NCBI GenBank assembly: GCA_027493775.1
Contig: JAOSKE010000004.1
Span: 62,001 to 126,000, forward strand
Length of the DNA stretch: 64,000 nucleotides
Source: Kiritimatiellia bacterium
GTDB lineage: Bacteria > Verrucomicrobiota > Kiritimatiellia > CAIVKH01
Direction of reading: 5' to 3'
Notes under the pieces: generated by a model
Database searches by the model: none
What the model was told of the DNA's origin: nothing
Seen by the model: the letters and a program-made list of their open reading frames with translations, nothing else
In this document: piece after piece, positions 22,257 to 30,980 of the stretch
How positions within the stretch are numbered: position 1 is the stretch's first letter
How the letters are laid out: each line of letters begins with the position of its first letter
Made by a program: the position numbers and the translations under genes

Positions 22257-22796
22257 CTACGCCGTGGTCATGGAGCGCTGAAGCCGATCAAGCTGATGGT
22301 TCACGCTGTAATCATAAATGGTGTCTTGCACGCGCACTTGGAATCCGCCCAACAGGGACGGGTCCACATGCACCGTCGCGCGCAGTTTCTTTTCAAGTTG
22401 CTGCTCGAAGCGCACGACGATGGCGTTCAATTGATCGTCTGACAGCTTGTGCGCAGACACGATCTCAACGGGGACGATGCCCTGTGCTTCCCAGCAGAGC
22501 TCGTTGAACGCGTGAATCACATCGCCGAGAATCATCCCTCGTCCTTTACTCGCAAGGAAGAGGAGAAAACGCATGGTCAACGGGTTTGTGCGGTCGCCGA
22601 AGACGGCCTTCCAGAGCTGTGCGCGTTTGTCCGGTGTCAGCACATAAGGGCTGATAATGCTGTAGAACGTCTCCCGATCTTTTCGCAGTTCCGACAACCC
22701 GGCAAAATCGGTTTGTACTGCCTCGAGTTGGCCCTGTTCGCGGGCCAGCTCAAAAATGGCCCGGGCGTAGCGAATGGCAACGGGAGATCGCTTCAT
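22257..22796 (-). CDS. atpH: ATP synthase delta subunit
   Basis: Peripheral-stalk connector, 179 residues. The N-terminal helical domain starts [20 protein letters not shown], and the C-terminal signature [24 protein letters not shown] matches the delta/OSCP family motif (GG.....D...D.S....L). It overlaps neither neighbour: 2 bp after atpF and 8 bp before atpA. Confidence 0.95.
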   Translation of the reverse strand: MKRSPVAIRYARAIFELAREQGQLEAVQTDFAGLSELRKDRETFYSIISPYVLTPDKRAQLWKAVFGDRTNPLTMRFLLFLASKGRGMILGDVIHAFNELCWEAQGIVPVEIVSAHKLSDDQLNAIVVRFEQQLEKKLRATVHVDPSLLGGFQVRVQDTIYDYSVNHQLDRLQRSMTTA

Positions 22797-22798
22797 CG

Positions 22799-23356
22799 TT
22801 AGACCTTCTCCAGGATACGCTTGACGATATCGCGGCTGCGCGGTTCGTCAATCTGGTCCGCCAAAATCTTTCGTGAAAGACTGATGGCGAGGTCTGCGCT
22901 CTCGCGGCGGAGGTCGGCGAGTGCGGCGGCATGTGCTGTTGTAATCTCGCGCTCCGCGTTGGCGAGCATGATGCCCGCCTCATCGCGCGCCTTGGCCTCG
23001 ATGATCTGAGCGGATTCGATGGCAGCCTTGCGCGCCTGTTCGACAATTTCGCGGGCCTTTGCGTCCGCTTCGTCAATCAGTTTCTGGCGCTGCTGCTCAA
23101 TTTCCGCATACGCCTCGCGCGTTTTTTCCGCTTCATCGAGTGCGGCGCTGATTTGCTTCTCGCGGTTATCGAGTGCGCTCAGCACCGGCTTCCACGCGAT
23201 TTTATAGAGCACGAATGCAAGAATGCCGAACGTCAACCACGTGAGCCCCATCATCGGGGCGCTCACCTTGAGGAAGCCCGCCTGGGCCTCCTCGTTTTCG
23301 TACGGCGTCGGCTGCTCGATCGTACCGATCGCTTGTTCTTGGCTGGTTTCCGCCAT
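22799..23356 (-). CDS. atpF: ATP synthase b subunit
   Basis: Peripheral-stalk b subunit, 185 residues. An N-terminal soluble leader of about 30 residues precedes one membrane helix (MMGLTWLTFGILAFVLYKIA), then WKPVLSALDNREKQISAALD and a long charged helix. The leader is longer than in E. coli but is common in this part of the bacterial tree. It lies 14 bp after atpE. Confidence 0.95.
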   Translation of the reverse strand: MAETSQEQAIGTIEQPTPYENEEAQAGFLKVSAPMMGLTWLTFGILAFVLYKIAWKPVLSALDNREKQISAALDEAEKTREAYAEIEQQRQKLIDEADAKAREIVEQARKAAIESAQIIEAKARDEAGIMLANAEREITTAHAAALADLRRESADLAISLSRKILADQIDEPRSRDIVKRILEKV

Positions 23357-23370
23357 GGGAAGGGTACTGG

Positions 23371-23583
23371 TTACTTCAGCACTTCGAGCAGGCAGACGAC
23401 GGCGGCGAACAACGCAACGCCTTCGATCAGTGCGGCGGTGATAATCATCGCGCCCTGAATTTTCGCTGCCGCTTCCGGCTGGCGCGCGATGCCCTCAACG
23501 GACGCAGCCGCGAGTTTGCCGATTCCCAGAGCCGCGCCAATGGCTACCAAGCCAGCGCCAATTGCTGCAACTGTTCCTGTCAT
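23371..23583 (-). CDS. atpE: ATP synthase c subunit (proteolipid)
   Basis: Two-helix, 70-residue rotor-ring subunit. The polar loop is ARQPEAAAKIQ, and the ion-carrying carboxylate is E54 in TAALIEGVALF. The Gln in helix 1 and the Ser after the Glu that mark Na+-coupled rings are absent, so proton coupling is inferred. It lies 45 bp after atpB, a typical gap containing its own ribosome site (AGGAGAC). Confidence 0.96.
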   Translation of the reverse strand: MTGTVAAIGAGLVAIGAALGIGKLAAASVEGIARQPEAAAKIQGAMIITAALIEGVALFAAVVCLLEVLK

Positions 23584-23628
23584 TTCCTGTCTCCTTCTAG
23601 GTTCTTCTATCTTTGATGTGTCGCCACG

Positions 23629-24411
23629 TTAATGTTCAGGATGGTGAATCTGCGCAATAAACATGGCGGAAAGCAACGTGAAAATATACGCCTGCAGCGG
23701 CGCGATCAGCACCTCCAGCAGGTCAATGCCGATGGCCAACACCACAGAGGGGAGTGCGATGCCTCCGAAAATGACGACCAGCCCGAGCAAAACGAAAATT
23801 ACAATATGACCCGCGAGCATATTTGCAAATAGACGGATCGTGAGCGCGAAGGTCTTGATGAACATCCCCATGAACTCTATCGGGGCGAGAATGATCAGCA
23901 CCGGAATCGGAATACCCGCCGGAACAAAGGCCTTTGCAAAACCAATCAGCCCATTCTTGTAAATTGCGCCACCGATCATCACGCCCAACGTCACGAGCGC
24001 CAGCGCGGTTGTGACGCCGAGGTTTCCCGTCGCCGTCGCAAAGAGCGGCACAATGCCCATCAGGTTCAGCGTCAGCACAAAGAAGAACAAACTGCAAAAG
24101 AGAGGGGCCATGCGGCGGCCGTCTTCTTCGCCCAGGTTTGCGATAGAGATGTTGTCGCGCACAAACTTTACAATCGCCTCCAACGCTCCCGCGAGTCCGC
24201 GAGGCACCCGATCATTGCGGCGAAACGCGAGTCCGAACAAGGCGATGAGGATCAGCGCTGCGACAATCAGCATCAATCCGTGAAGCGTCAGCCATCCGGG
24301 CAGGTGTACGTCAAAAAACGGAAGCGCCCAATGGTCGGAATTGGAAACGTGCGAGAACACGTAGTCCTTCACGGCTTGAGTGCGTTCCGCGGTTGTCGAG
24401 GCTGCGGCCAT
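23629..24411 (-). CDS. atpB: ATP synthase a subunit
   Basis: Stator half-channel subunit, about 260 residues from the ATG at 24411 (MAAASTTAERTQAVKDYVFS). The essential Arg lies in FIKTFALTIRLFANMLAGH, and ANLGEEDGRRMAPLFCSLFF is the family's central block. A longer upstream frame lacks family similarity, so I prefer 24411, which lies 2 bp after the preceding gene's stop. Confidence 0.95.
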   Translation of the reverse strand: MAAASTTAERTQAVKDYVFSHVSNSDHWALPFFDVHLPGWLTLHGLMLIVAALILIALFGLAFRRNDRVPRGLAGALEAIVKFVRDNISIANLGEEDGRRMAPLFCSLFFFVLTLNLMGIVPLFATATGNLGVTTALALVTLGVMIGGAIYKNGLIGFAKAFVPAGIPIPVLIILAPIEFMGMFIKTFALTIRLFANMLAGHIVIFVLLGLVVIFGGIALPSVVLAIGIDLLEVLIAPLQAYIFTLLSAMFIAQIHHPEH

Positions 24412-24413
24412 GC

Positions 24414-24800
24414 TCAGGCGGCTCCTTGGCGAAGAATGCGCGACTCTCTCGCGACGATCACAATCTCCGCGAGCATCATCAACAGGCACATTGAAAGCAA
24501 ACTAACCGCAGCAGCGGACGCAGGAAGGCCCAGTCGAATCGCGAGGGCCAGCGCGAAGAGAAGAAACACGAGGCGAAAGACGCCGCTGCCGACACTCAGA
24601 AGCAGCGAGCCATCGGGTCGCGCCATTGCGCGTTGATAGAGAGCGATACCGACCAAGCTTTGGAAGAGACCGAGTGCAACACCAAAGAGCCATGCGTTAA
24701 CAGAAGGAGTGTCGGAGAGGAATTTCGACGCCGCCGCTGCAAGCAGGGCGCCCAGCCCTGCGGCGCTAACGATGATTAGTATTGTCTTCTTGCTTCGCAT
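24414..24800 (-). CDS. atpI: AtpI-type ATP synthase accessory membrane protein
   Basis: Small protein with four hydrophobic segments and the start MRSKKTILIIVSAAGLGA. The central GLFQSLVGIALYQRAMAR is reminiscent of the AtpI/AtpR accessory proteins encoded between atpZ and atpB. Members help assemble the c ring or move Mg2+/Ca2+; neither is shown here. The symbol rests mainly on position. The start overlaps the end of atpZ by 35 bp, and an alternative start lies at 24821. Confidence 0.72.
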   Translation of the reverse strand: MRSKKTILIIVSAAGLGALLAAAASKFLSDTPSVNAWLFGVALGLFQSLVGIALYQRAMARPDGSLLLSVGSGVFRLVFLLFALALAIRLGLPASAAAVSLLSMCLLMMLAEIVIVARESRILRQGAA

Positions 24801-25038
24801 TCTTCTGTTTCGACACCGCATCGCGGTCTAATGAGCCGCGCACAACCTTCCAACACTCGTACATGCTGTAAAACAGCCCCAAGCCAATGCCCAGCAGCGT
24901 GAACAGCACGCCGCCGCCTCGTTTGCGGTCCAACCAAATTCCACCGCCAACAAAGAACGCCATGCCTACCGCCAATTGAAGCCCCAGCCCAGCCGCCGGC
25001 CCAGTTCCGGGAGGCAATATCTGGAGGCTCTTTGGCAT
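24766..25038 (-). CDS. atpZ: AtpZ/AtpI-family F0F1 ATPase subunit
   Basis: First gene of the atp operon, 90 residues with two helices. AGLGLQLAVGMAFFVGGGIW and LDRKRGGGVLFTLLGIGLGL match the AtpZ family (PF09527), two-helix proteins associated with c-ring assembly or Mg2+/Ca2+ transport. The 128-bp gap to the sigma-factor gene upstream should contain the operon promoter; I could not single out a convincing -35/-10 pair. Confidence 0.85.
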   Translation of the reverse strand: MPKSLQILPPGTGPAAGLGLQLAVGMAFFVGGGIWLDRKRGGGVLFTLLGIGLGLFYSMYECWKVVRGSLDRDAVSKQKNAKQEDNTNHR

Positions 25039-25166
25039 GACAATTCACTCCGCCCGAAAGAACGACGCGAAGGGTTCAAACTGATACGAATAAGAGTAAA
25101 AAAGTCCAGCAAAATTGCTCCATTGCGCCCTTTTTTTACAAACGTCGGAAGCGCCAAAATCAACCG

Positions 25167-25736
25167 TCAAAAATTCCGAGCATCCTTACGGCAATCGGCA
25201 AGCGCGACGCGGAGCGATTGTTTTGCGCGATAGAGGTGGGATTCGGCGGCGCGAGTGGTGCAGTGGAGGACATCGGCGATTTCGCGGGTGGACAGGTTGT
25301 GGTATTCAGCAAGGGTGATGGCGACGCGTTGAGGCTCGGGCAAATCAGAGAGCGCGGCGGCGATTCGGACAGCCAGTTCGCGGAGACGTAGGACCTCGGC
25401 TGCGTCGGGAGTGGGGCTGACCGGCTCTGCGGATACAGCTTCGAGCGGGTATTCGCGTCGTTTGCGCAGCAAATCAATCGCCGCGTTGCGCGCGAGTTGG
25501 AAGAGCCACGTAGAGAATTTGGCCTGTCCGCGAAATTTGAATGACGCGCGTTTCAACCACCCCCGCGCCAGCGCCTCCTGCGTGGCATCCTGCGCCAGCG
25601 CCGCGTCATTCAACAGCCGGAACGTAAATTGATAGAGGGGGAGCTGATAGCGCTCGATGATTTCCGTATATGCCGCCCGGTCACCCCGCTGTGCGCGTTC
25701 AACCAACACCCTGTCCAAATCACCATTTTCCTCCAT
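25167..25736 (-). CDS. ECF-type RNA polymerase sigma factor
   Basis: Sigma-70 family, extracytoplasmic-function class, about 189 residues from the ATG at 25736 (MEENGDLDRVLVERAQRGD). Region 2 reads LPLYQFTFRLLNDAALAQDA then TWLFQLARNAAIDLLRKRR; region 4 reads LPEPQRVAITLAEYHNLSTR then EIADVLHCTTRAAESHLYRA, a helix-turn-helix. It lacks region 3, as expected for ECF. No anti-sigma gene is adjacent; the gene downstream is atpZ. An IS1380 element sits about 155 bp upstream and reads toward it. Confidence 0.92.
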   Translation of the reverse strand: MEENGDLDRVLVERAQRGDRAAYTEIIERYQLPLYQFTFRLLNDAALAQDATQEALARGWLKRASFKFRGQAKFSTWLFQLARNAAIDLLRKRREYPLEAVSAEPVSPTPDAAEVLRLRELAVRIAAALSDLPEPQRVAITLAEYHNLSTREIADVLHCTTRAAESHLYRAKQSLRVALADCRKDARNF

Positions 25737-26101
25737 CCCCGTAGCATAGCGCAATATTCGAGGAATGAAATTCCGGAATCCGCCGTTTTATCCGCGTGCG
25801 AAGTGATCGCGTTAAGGTGTCCGTTGGAATGGAGCGAGTGCAATGTGAAGGTTAATGCCGAGCTACTTGAGAGAGGAGGCGTTTGGATCCCTAGCCCGGA
25901 TTATTCATGAGCCCCGTGGGACACGCATAAATTCCGAGATCGCGAGGGTGAATTTCGTGGATTTGATGAGTTCTCGGTGTTGAAGCTCTGCAGAGCGCTG
26001 TCGGAGATGGCTTCTCTCGCGATTTTTTCGCTCATTGGCATAGCGGGGCCATCCGGGGATGAGCCGGGGAGCAGGGCTGGATTTACAGAGCGTCGTTGCG
26101 G

Positions 26102-27464
26102 CTAAATCGGAACCGCACCAAGTCCCAGGGCGCAGCGCCGAAAGCGATGTTTCCAAGGATAATCCTCGGCCAGCTCAATCACGATTCGCCGGGCCGTCTC
26201 CTTGACCCGAACCGCAACCTTCAGCAAACAAGTGCGCAGCGTATCCATTTGCGAACGAAGCTCGCCGCCCTTCCACGAGGAGGCCAAGCCCTGAACAAGC
26301 GTCAGCGCAACCAACGAAAGAATCGCTCGAAACTGGTTGGCGCTGGCCCGAGAGCAAGAAAAAGCGACCCAAGGCCGCATCGTGCTTAAGTTCCTTGATA
26401 CTATTCTCCATGTCCGAATGTCCGTAGTACCGTCCAAAACCGTGCTTCGGACTGCTCGTACCCGTCGTGACCAGATAGCGAACATTGTCCCGTGGCGCCT
26501 TCTCAAGAGCATGAACCACCTCAACTTTACAGAGTACCCGCCGTGGGCGGCTCCACCTCTTCGCGCGATATAAAGTGTCGAGGTAGAAGGTGACCGTCTC
26601 CTGGTCGCGTGTCGCCAGCTCGCGCACCACCTCCAGCGCTTCTTTCATTTCACGCGCCAACACGCCATTGGAGGCGACTCCTATATCGTAGCCGATACGC
26701 TGCTGGTCAAGCCAGTCGAGCAAGTCGGATCGAGCAAACGCGCTGTCCGCGCGCAGCCAGAGATGGCTTTTGCGCCAGAGCGTCTTCAGGCGAGGGATCA
26801 AGCGGCGAAGAACGGGCAAAACACCCTGCATGGCGTCCGCATTGCCTGGGCGCAAGAGCAGTACGAGCGGATATTTGCGAGGATCAGCGTCGAATGAAAT
26901 GGTGAAGACCAAGGGCAGATAGCACCACGTATCATAGTATCCATTGAAGAGGGTCAGTTGCTGTGCGCCGTAGGTGGGAGTGCAGGTGGGATCTACATCC
27001 ATCCATATTCGCCGCGGAGCGCGGTGACGCTTTTGCAGCAACGCGAGCAAGGCATCAATGAACGCAGAACTCATCCGATATAAATCGGAGGCGCTGGCGG
27101 TATTTTCAAAGCGCGAGAGCGTGGGTTGACTGGCGAGAGCCGAATCGTCAAGGGAGCGTCCGCAGGCGAGCTTGAACATCGGGTCATTGGCCAGGGCGGC
27201 GGCTTGGTTGGTATCTGCATAGCCTGCGGCCAGAGCAAAGATGCGTTGCTGGAGTTGGCTGAGCAGCGAGTGCTCGACCTTTGCAGCGTCTCGGCGATCC
27301 AGGATGGCATCGGCCAAACGCGGACAAAGATTCATCTTCCGGTCACGCGCCTTGAGGAGCAAAAGGCCGCCATCACTGGAGAGGCGCTGGTCGGAGAATT
27401 TGACGTGAAGAGGCTTGTGAAAAAGTTCTGGAAAAAGAAAACAGTCTGTGCAAGTATCAGGCAT
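26102..27464 (-). CDS. IS1380-family transposase, one frameshift
   Basis: DDE transposase of about 453 residues when joined. The N-terminal SSDGGLLLLKARDRK, then IWMDVDPTCTPTYGAQQLTL, HLWLRADSAFARSDLLDWL and GHSDMENSIKELKHDAALGR are family signatures holding the acidic triad. A T5 run (26351-26355 region) reads one base too long. With T4 the protein continues SCSRASANQFRAILSLVALT and ends at 26102. If the extra T is real, the transposase is inactive; if it is error, the element may be active. Confidence 0.88.
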
Positions 27465-27530
27465 TGGAAAACCTTGTGTTATGGTTTTTGTAACAATCTA
27501 AACAATAGCACGTTACAAAGGTTTTCCAAT
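27462..27530 (-). promoter_or_regulatory. Imperfect palindrome over the transposase start
   Basis: Two 19-bp arms, ATTGGAAAACCTTGTGTTA (27463-27481) and the complement of GTTACAAAGGTTTTCCAAT (27512-27530), share their outer 13 bases exactly. The inner arm overlaps the transposase start codon. The position suggests an operator or an mRNA hairpin limiting transposase expression; this is inference. Confidence 0.5.
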
Positions 27531-27649
27531 ATTATTTTAACGGTATTTCATGTTTTTTCGTGAATAATCCGGGCTAGAGGCCTGCGATGCCTTTTATTGT
27601 GCTGAACACTCTCGCGTTGCGGCGGGAGTGGGGCTAGATTCAGCGGTTT

Positions 27650-28777
27650 ATGAGTAGAGGAATTCCATTGATGGAGACCAATTCGCCTTGGCGGGGGGTG
27701 ATTGACCTCGCGCGGCGGGCGTATCCGGGGTTTGTGTTTGGCGGCGCTGTGGATGCGGCGATTCTGCCGGTGTTTCATTTCCACGGAGTGACAAAGGAGT
27801 ATCTCGAACCGCACTTTGCCTACTTGCGCGAGAATGGTTACCGCACGGTCTCGGCGGACGAGGTCGCACACTTTGTACGTACGGGGAAGCAGCCGGGCGA
27901 AAAGGCGGTGGCGCTGAATTTCGATGATGCGTGGGCGAGTTCGTGGACGGTGGCGACTCCGCTTCTGCGCCAATACGGATTGTTGGCTACGGTCTTCGTC
28001 GTGCCGGGGCGGGTGCCGAAGGATGATATTTTGCGACCATCCATCACCGATGCGGATGGCGCATCGCGCGACGTGGATCGCTCGGCGGTTCCCTTCGCGA
28101 CCTGGCCTGAATTGCGAGCGATGCAGGGGACGGGGGTGTGGGATATTCAGGCGCACACGTTTGCGCACGCAATGGTTTTCAGCGATGACGCGCGCCTGGG
28201 ATTCGTCACGCCGGACTACAAACCGCACATTCACAATGCGCCGAATGTCGGAAAGCCAACTGAGCCGCATTTCTTATCCGCCTCCGATTTGGGCGCGCCG
28301 CTGTACGGGGCGCGATCGAGAATGTCGGACGTGTTGCGCTACGATGATCCCGATATGCGGAAGCGGTGCCTCGACGCGGTGCAGGCGGGCGGCGGCGCGG
28401 CCTTTTTGAGGATCCGCGCTGGCAGCCGAAATTGAAGAAAATCGCCGGGAAAATGAACGGAAAATTTGAGAGCACCGCCGCGCGCGCGGCGGCGATTCGC
28501 GAAGATTTAATCGCCGCGCGCGAGACGCTTCATGCCAAGCTGCGAACGAACACGGTGAAGCATATCTGTTTTCCGTGGGCGATTGCGGGAAATGTTGCGG
28601 AAGAGATCGCGAGCGAGGTCGGGTACGAGTCGGCATACGCGGATACGCTGGGCGGGCTGCATGCGGCGGTGCGCGGTGGCAATCCGTACCGGATCATGCG
28701 ATTGAAACATCAGTTTATATTTTCACTGCCCGGTCGCGGCGCGCAGATCGTGGTGGAATATATTTGGAAAACGTTGA
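27650..28777 (+). CDS. Polysaccharide deacetylase family protein, frameshifted
   Basis: NodB-type domain: an early VFHFHGVTKEYLEPHFAYLR, the metal-binding motif VALNFDDAWAS (about residue 85), then DIQAHTFAHAM, and a late KHICFPWAIAG. A T5 run near 28402-28406 seems one T short; with T6 the frame passes from GGGAAF into EDPRWQPKLKKIAGKM. After VVEYIWK the frame runs into panC, so a second small error near the A4 at 28768 is likely, giving the TGA at 28775-28777, 7 bp before panC. An in-frame ATG at 27671 with GAGG ten bases upstream is an alternative start. Probably acts on envelope glycans. Confidence 0.7.
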
Positions 28778-28784
28778 GGTCGCC

Positions 28785-29636
28785 ATGGAGATTATTCGAG
28801 ATCCAATCGAGATGCAGGAATGGGGAATTGCGTATCGGCAGAACGAGGAAAGCATCGGACTTGTGCCGACGATGGGGTATTTGCATGCTGGACATTTGTC
28901 GTTGATAAGAATGGCGCGCGACCGCGCGGACAAGGTCGTCGTGAGTATCTTCGTGAACCCGACTCAGTTTGGTCCGAACGAGGATTTTTCCAGCTACCCG
29001 CGCGACTGGGCGCACGATGAGCGCCTCTGCATCGGGGCAGGGGTGGATATTCTTTTTGCGCCGGATGTGGCCTCAATGTACGCGAAGGATGCGACGGTGC
29101 AGGTGCTGGAAAACAGTATGTCAAAAGGGCTGTGCGGCAAATCGCGACCAGGCCATTTCGATGGCGTTTGCACGGTTGTGACGAAGCTGTTCAACCTCAC
29201 GCAGCCTTCCTTCGCGGTATTCGGCGAAAAGGATGGGCAGCAGTTGCGAATCATCCGCCGCTTGGTTCGCGATTTGAATATCCCGGTAAAAATTTTATCC
29301 GGCCCGATCATCCGCGAAGCCGACGGCCTCGCAATGAGCTCGCGCAACGCACGTTTGACGCCCGATGAGCGACGCCAAGCCGTTTGCTTACGCCGCAGTC
29401 TGGACGCAGTCGAAGAGTCATTCGCCAAAGGGGAGCGCAGCGTAAATGCATTGACTGCAGCAGCCCGCGAAGTAATCGCACGCGCCCCGCTTGCAGCACT
29501 GGACTACGTCGAAATTGTGGACGACGAAACGTTGGCAGCGGTCGCCGAAATAGAGCGACCTGCCCTTTGCGCGTTGGCCGTCAATTTTCCGTCCGCGCGC
29601 TTGATTGACAACGTCGTGCTGCGTCCGCGAGATTAA
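28785..29636 (+). CDS. panC: Pantothenate synthetase
   Basis: ATP-dependent ligase joining pantoate and beta-alanine in coenzyme A synthesis, 283 residues. The ATG at 28785 follows GAGG at about 6 bp. The HIGH-type motif is in VPTMGYLHAGHLSLI, followed by VVVSIFVNPTQFGPNEDF; later FGEKDGQQLRIIRRLV and the KMSKS-like MSSRNARLTPDERRQA are canonical. panB and panD are not in the window. Confidence 0.96.
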   Translation: MEIIRDPIEMQEWGIAYRQNEESIGLVPTMGYLHAGHLSLIRMARDRADKVVVSIFVNPTQFGPNEDFSSYPRDWAHDERLCIGAGVDILFAPDVASMYAKDATVQVLENSMSKGLCGKSRPGHFDGVCTVVTKLFNLTQPSFAVFGEKDGQQLRIIRRLVRDLNIPVKILSGPIIREADGLAMSSRNARLTPDERRQAVCLRRSLDAVEESFAKGERSVNALTAAAREVIARAPLAALDYVEIVDDETLAAVAEIERPALCALAVNFPSARLIDNVVLRPRD

Positions 29637-29640
29637 AAAC

Positions 29641-29687
29641 TTCCAAGCCTTGGAAGTCGCGCACGAAGGGGTTTCCAAGCGTTGGAA
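29641..29687. repeat. Paired TTCCAA-N3-TTGGAA palindromes, copy 1
   Basis: Two 15-bp palindromes, TTCCAAGCCTTGGAA (29641-29655) and TTCCAAGCGTTGGAA (29673-29687), start exactly 32 bp apart just after panC. A second pair with the same spacing lies at 35400-35446. Each could form a short hairpin or bind a dimeric protein. Confidence 0.8.
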
Positions 29688-29715
29688 ATTTTAGATGCGC
29701 ATCTGTGCGCGGCCC

Positions 29716-29745
29716 GCCGGGTGAGAACAAATCTTCCTACCCGGC
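29716..29745. terminator. Possible bidirectional hairpin between convergent genes
   Basis: GCCGGGT (29716-29722) pairs with ACCCGGC (29739-29745) across a 16-base loop. It sits between panC and the convergent secreted-protein gene, where a terminator is expected, but no T run follows on either strand. Low confidence. Confidence 0.35.
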
Positions 29746-29762
29746 GTGGTCGGCCGCGGGAT

Positions 29763-30413
29763 TTACTCGCCGAAGTTAAGGAACTCGTAGTCGCCGGAGC
29801 TTTCCGTGGCTCCGCCGGAATCGGTGTTTGCGGGAGCTGACGAGACTACTTCAAGGGAGGCATCGTCTATTTGGAGCGAGCCTGCGCTGCTCACGCCGGA
29901 TGCGAGGAAAACGGCGCGAACCCATTCGGTGCCTTCGGGCGCGGTGGCGGTGAGGGAGATTTCTTTCCAGTCCTCGCCGACGCCCTCAATTTTTTGCACG
30001 CTGGAGCCGAGCATTTGCGAGCGATCCCAGTTCCAGAATTCGAGCTTCATTTCCTGTGTTTGCGGATTCCACATGGAGTCGGCCCAGAACCAGGCAGAGA
30101 GGCGATACGTTCGGCCTGGTTGCCCTTCGACCTCCTGCCATACGCCGCCGTTGTCGCCCATATCCACCCACAGTCCGCGAATGGCCATGATGAAGGAGCC
30201 GTCTTTTGCGCGCCAGTTTTCGCGGCCCGCGTTGCCCCATGCATCGCCGTGGTCGTCGGGATCGTTCATCTTCCAATTTTGTGCGAAGGCGTAAGAGGCC
30301 GAACTTTCGGCCTCGAAGCTGCCGTTCGAAAGAAGGTTCGCCGCCTGAGCGGAGGCGGCAAATGCGACAGCGCCGACGGCGGTTAGTATGCTCTTGCGAA
30401 GAGGTAAGGTCAT
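29763..30413 (-). CDS. Secreted carbohydrate-binding-like (CBM4/9 fold) protein
   Basis: A 216-residue protein. The signal peptide ends SAQA before ANLLSNGSFEAESSASY, the usual N-terminal strand of CBM_4_9/galactose-binding jelly-roll domains. The rest matches that fold: WQEVEGQPGRTYRLSAWFWA, ending SLQIDDASLEV. After about residue 190 there is a short Ser/Gly-rich tail. No catalytic domain is attached, so it may be a lectin or an accessory surface protein. Divergent from yhcH. Confidence 0.75.
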   Translation of the reverse strand: MTLPLRKSILTAVGAVAFAASAQAANLLSNGSFEAESSASYAFAQNWKMNDPDDHGDAWGNAGRENWRAKDGSFIMAIRGLWVDMGDNGGVWQEVEGQPGRTYRLSAWFWADSMWNPQTQEMKLEFWNWDRSQMLGSSVQKIEGVGEDWKEISLTATAPEGTEWVRAVFLASGVSSAGSLQIDDASLEVVSSAPANTDSGGATESSGDYEFLNFGE

Positions 30414-30510
30414 AACGCAAACTCCTGATAAAGTGAGTGCAGATTAACAGATTGCGGATTGGATTCAAGAATTTGCGCGCAGTCCGAGTTGCGTTTTTAA
30501 AGGCTTACCT

Positions 30511-30956
30511 ATGATTGTGGCCAAGTTGGAAGATTGCGGACGGTTTCTACATTTGCACCCCGGCTTCGCGGCCGCGTTCCGATTCCTGCAGGAAGAGGAG
30601 TTGGCTGCGCTCCCGGCAGGGCGGCGCGAGTTGGTTGCGGATAAGCTGTATGTAAATGTGGATCATGTTGACGGGCGGCGGCGCGAGGGAGCCGTGCTCG
30701 AAATTCATAAAAAGTTTATTGATATTCAGTACACGGTCTCCGGCGCGGAGGTGATGGGCTGGCGCGATTTTGCATCATGCGCGAATTGGCGCGAGCCGTT
30801 TGACGAGACGCGGGACATTGGTTTTCTGAACGACCAACCGTTCTCGTGGTTTTCCGTGCCGCCCGGCTACTTCGCCATCTTCTTCCCGGAGGATGCCCAC
30901 GCGCCGCTTGCAGGGAGGGGGCGTTGCGCAAAGTGATTATGAAAGTCGCGGTGTAG
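30511..30956 (+). CDS. YhcH/YjgK/YiaL (DUF386) family protein, frameshift near the end
   Basis: Cupin-like protein of about 148 residues. Family motifs: LEIHKKFIDIQYTVSGAEVM and, near the end, FAIFFPEDAHAP. A GGGAGGGGG tract at 30912-30920 breaks the frame; correcting it gives ALRKVIMKVAV and a TAG at 30954-30956, which matches the conserved C-terminal strand of the family. Members such as YhcH act in sugar (sialic acid or anomer) metabolism, and the metal-binding residues are present. No sugar catabolic genes are adjacent. Confidence 0.82.
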
Positions 30957-30980
30957 GCCCTCGTTGCACGTTGGCCTAGG

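Larger units (their letters stand above)
25895..27573 (-). mobile_element. IS1380-family insertion sequence, complete ends
   Basis: The 1679-bp element is bounded by perfect 13-bp inverted repeats, CCCGGATTATTCA at 25895-25907 and its complement at 27561-27573. It is flanked on both sides by CTAG (25891-25894 and 27574-27577), a likely 4-bp target duplication. It carries one transposase gene on the minus strand with a single-base frameshift. The intact ends and duplication point to a simple, fairly recent insertion between the sigma gene and the deacetylase gene. Confidence 0.93.

Noticed and set aside
23371-23583. Na+-coupled ATP synthase
   Set aside because: The c subunit lacks the helix-1 Gln and the Ser after the ion-binding Glu (it reads IEGVAL).
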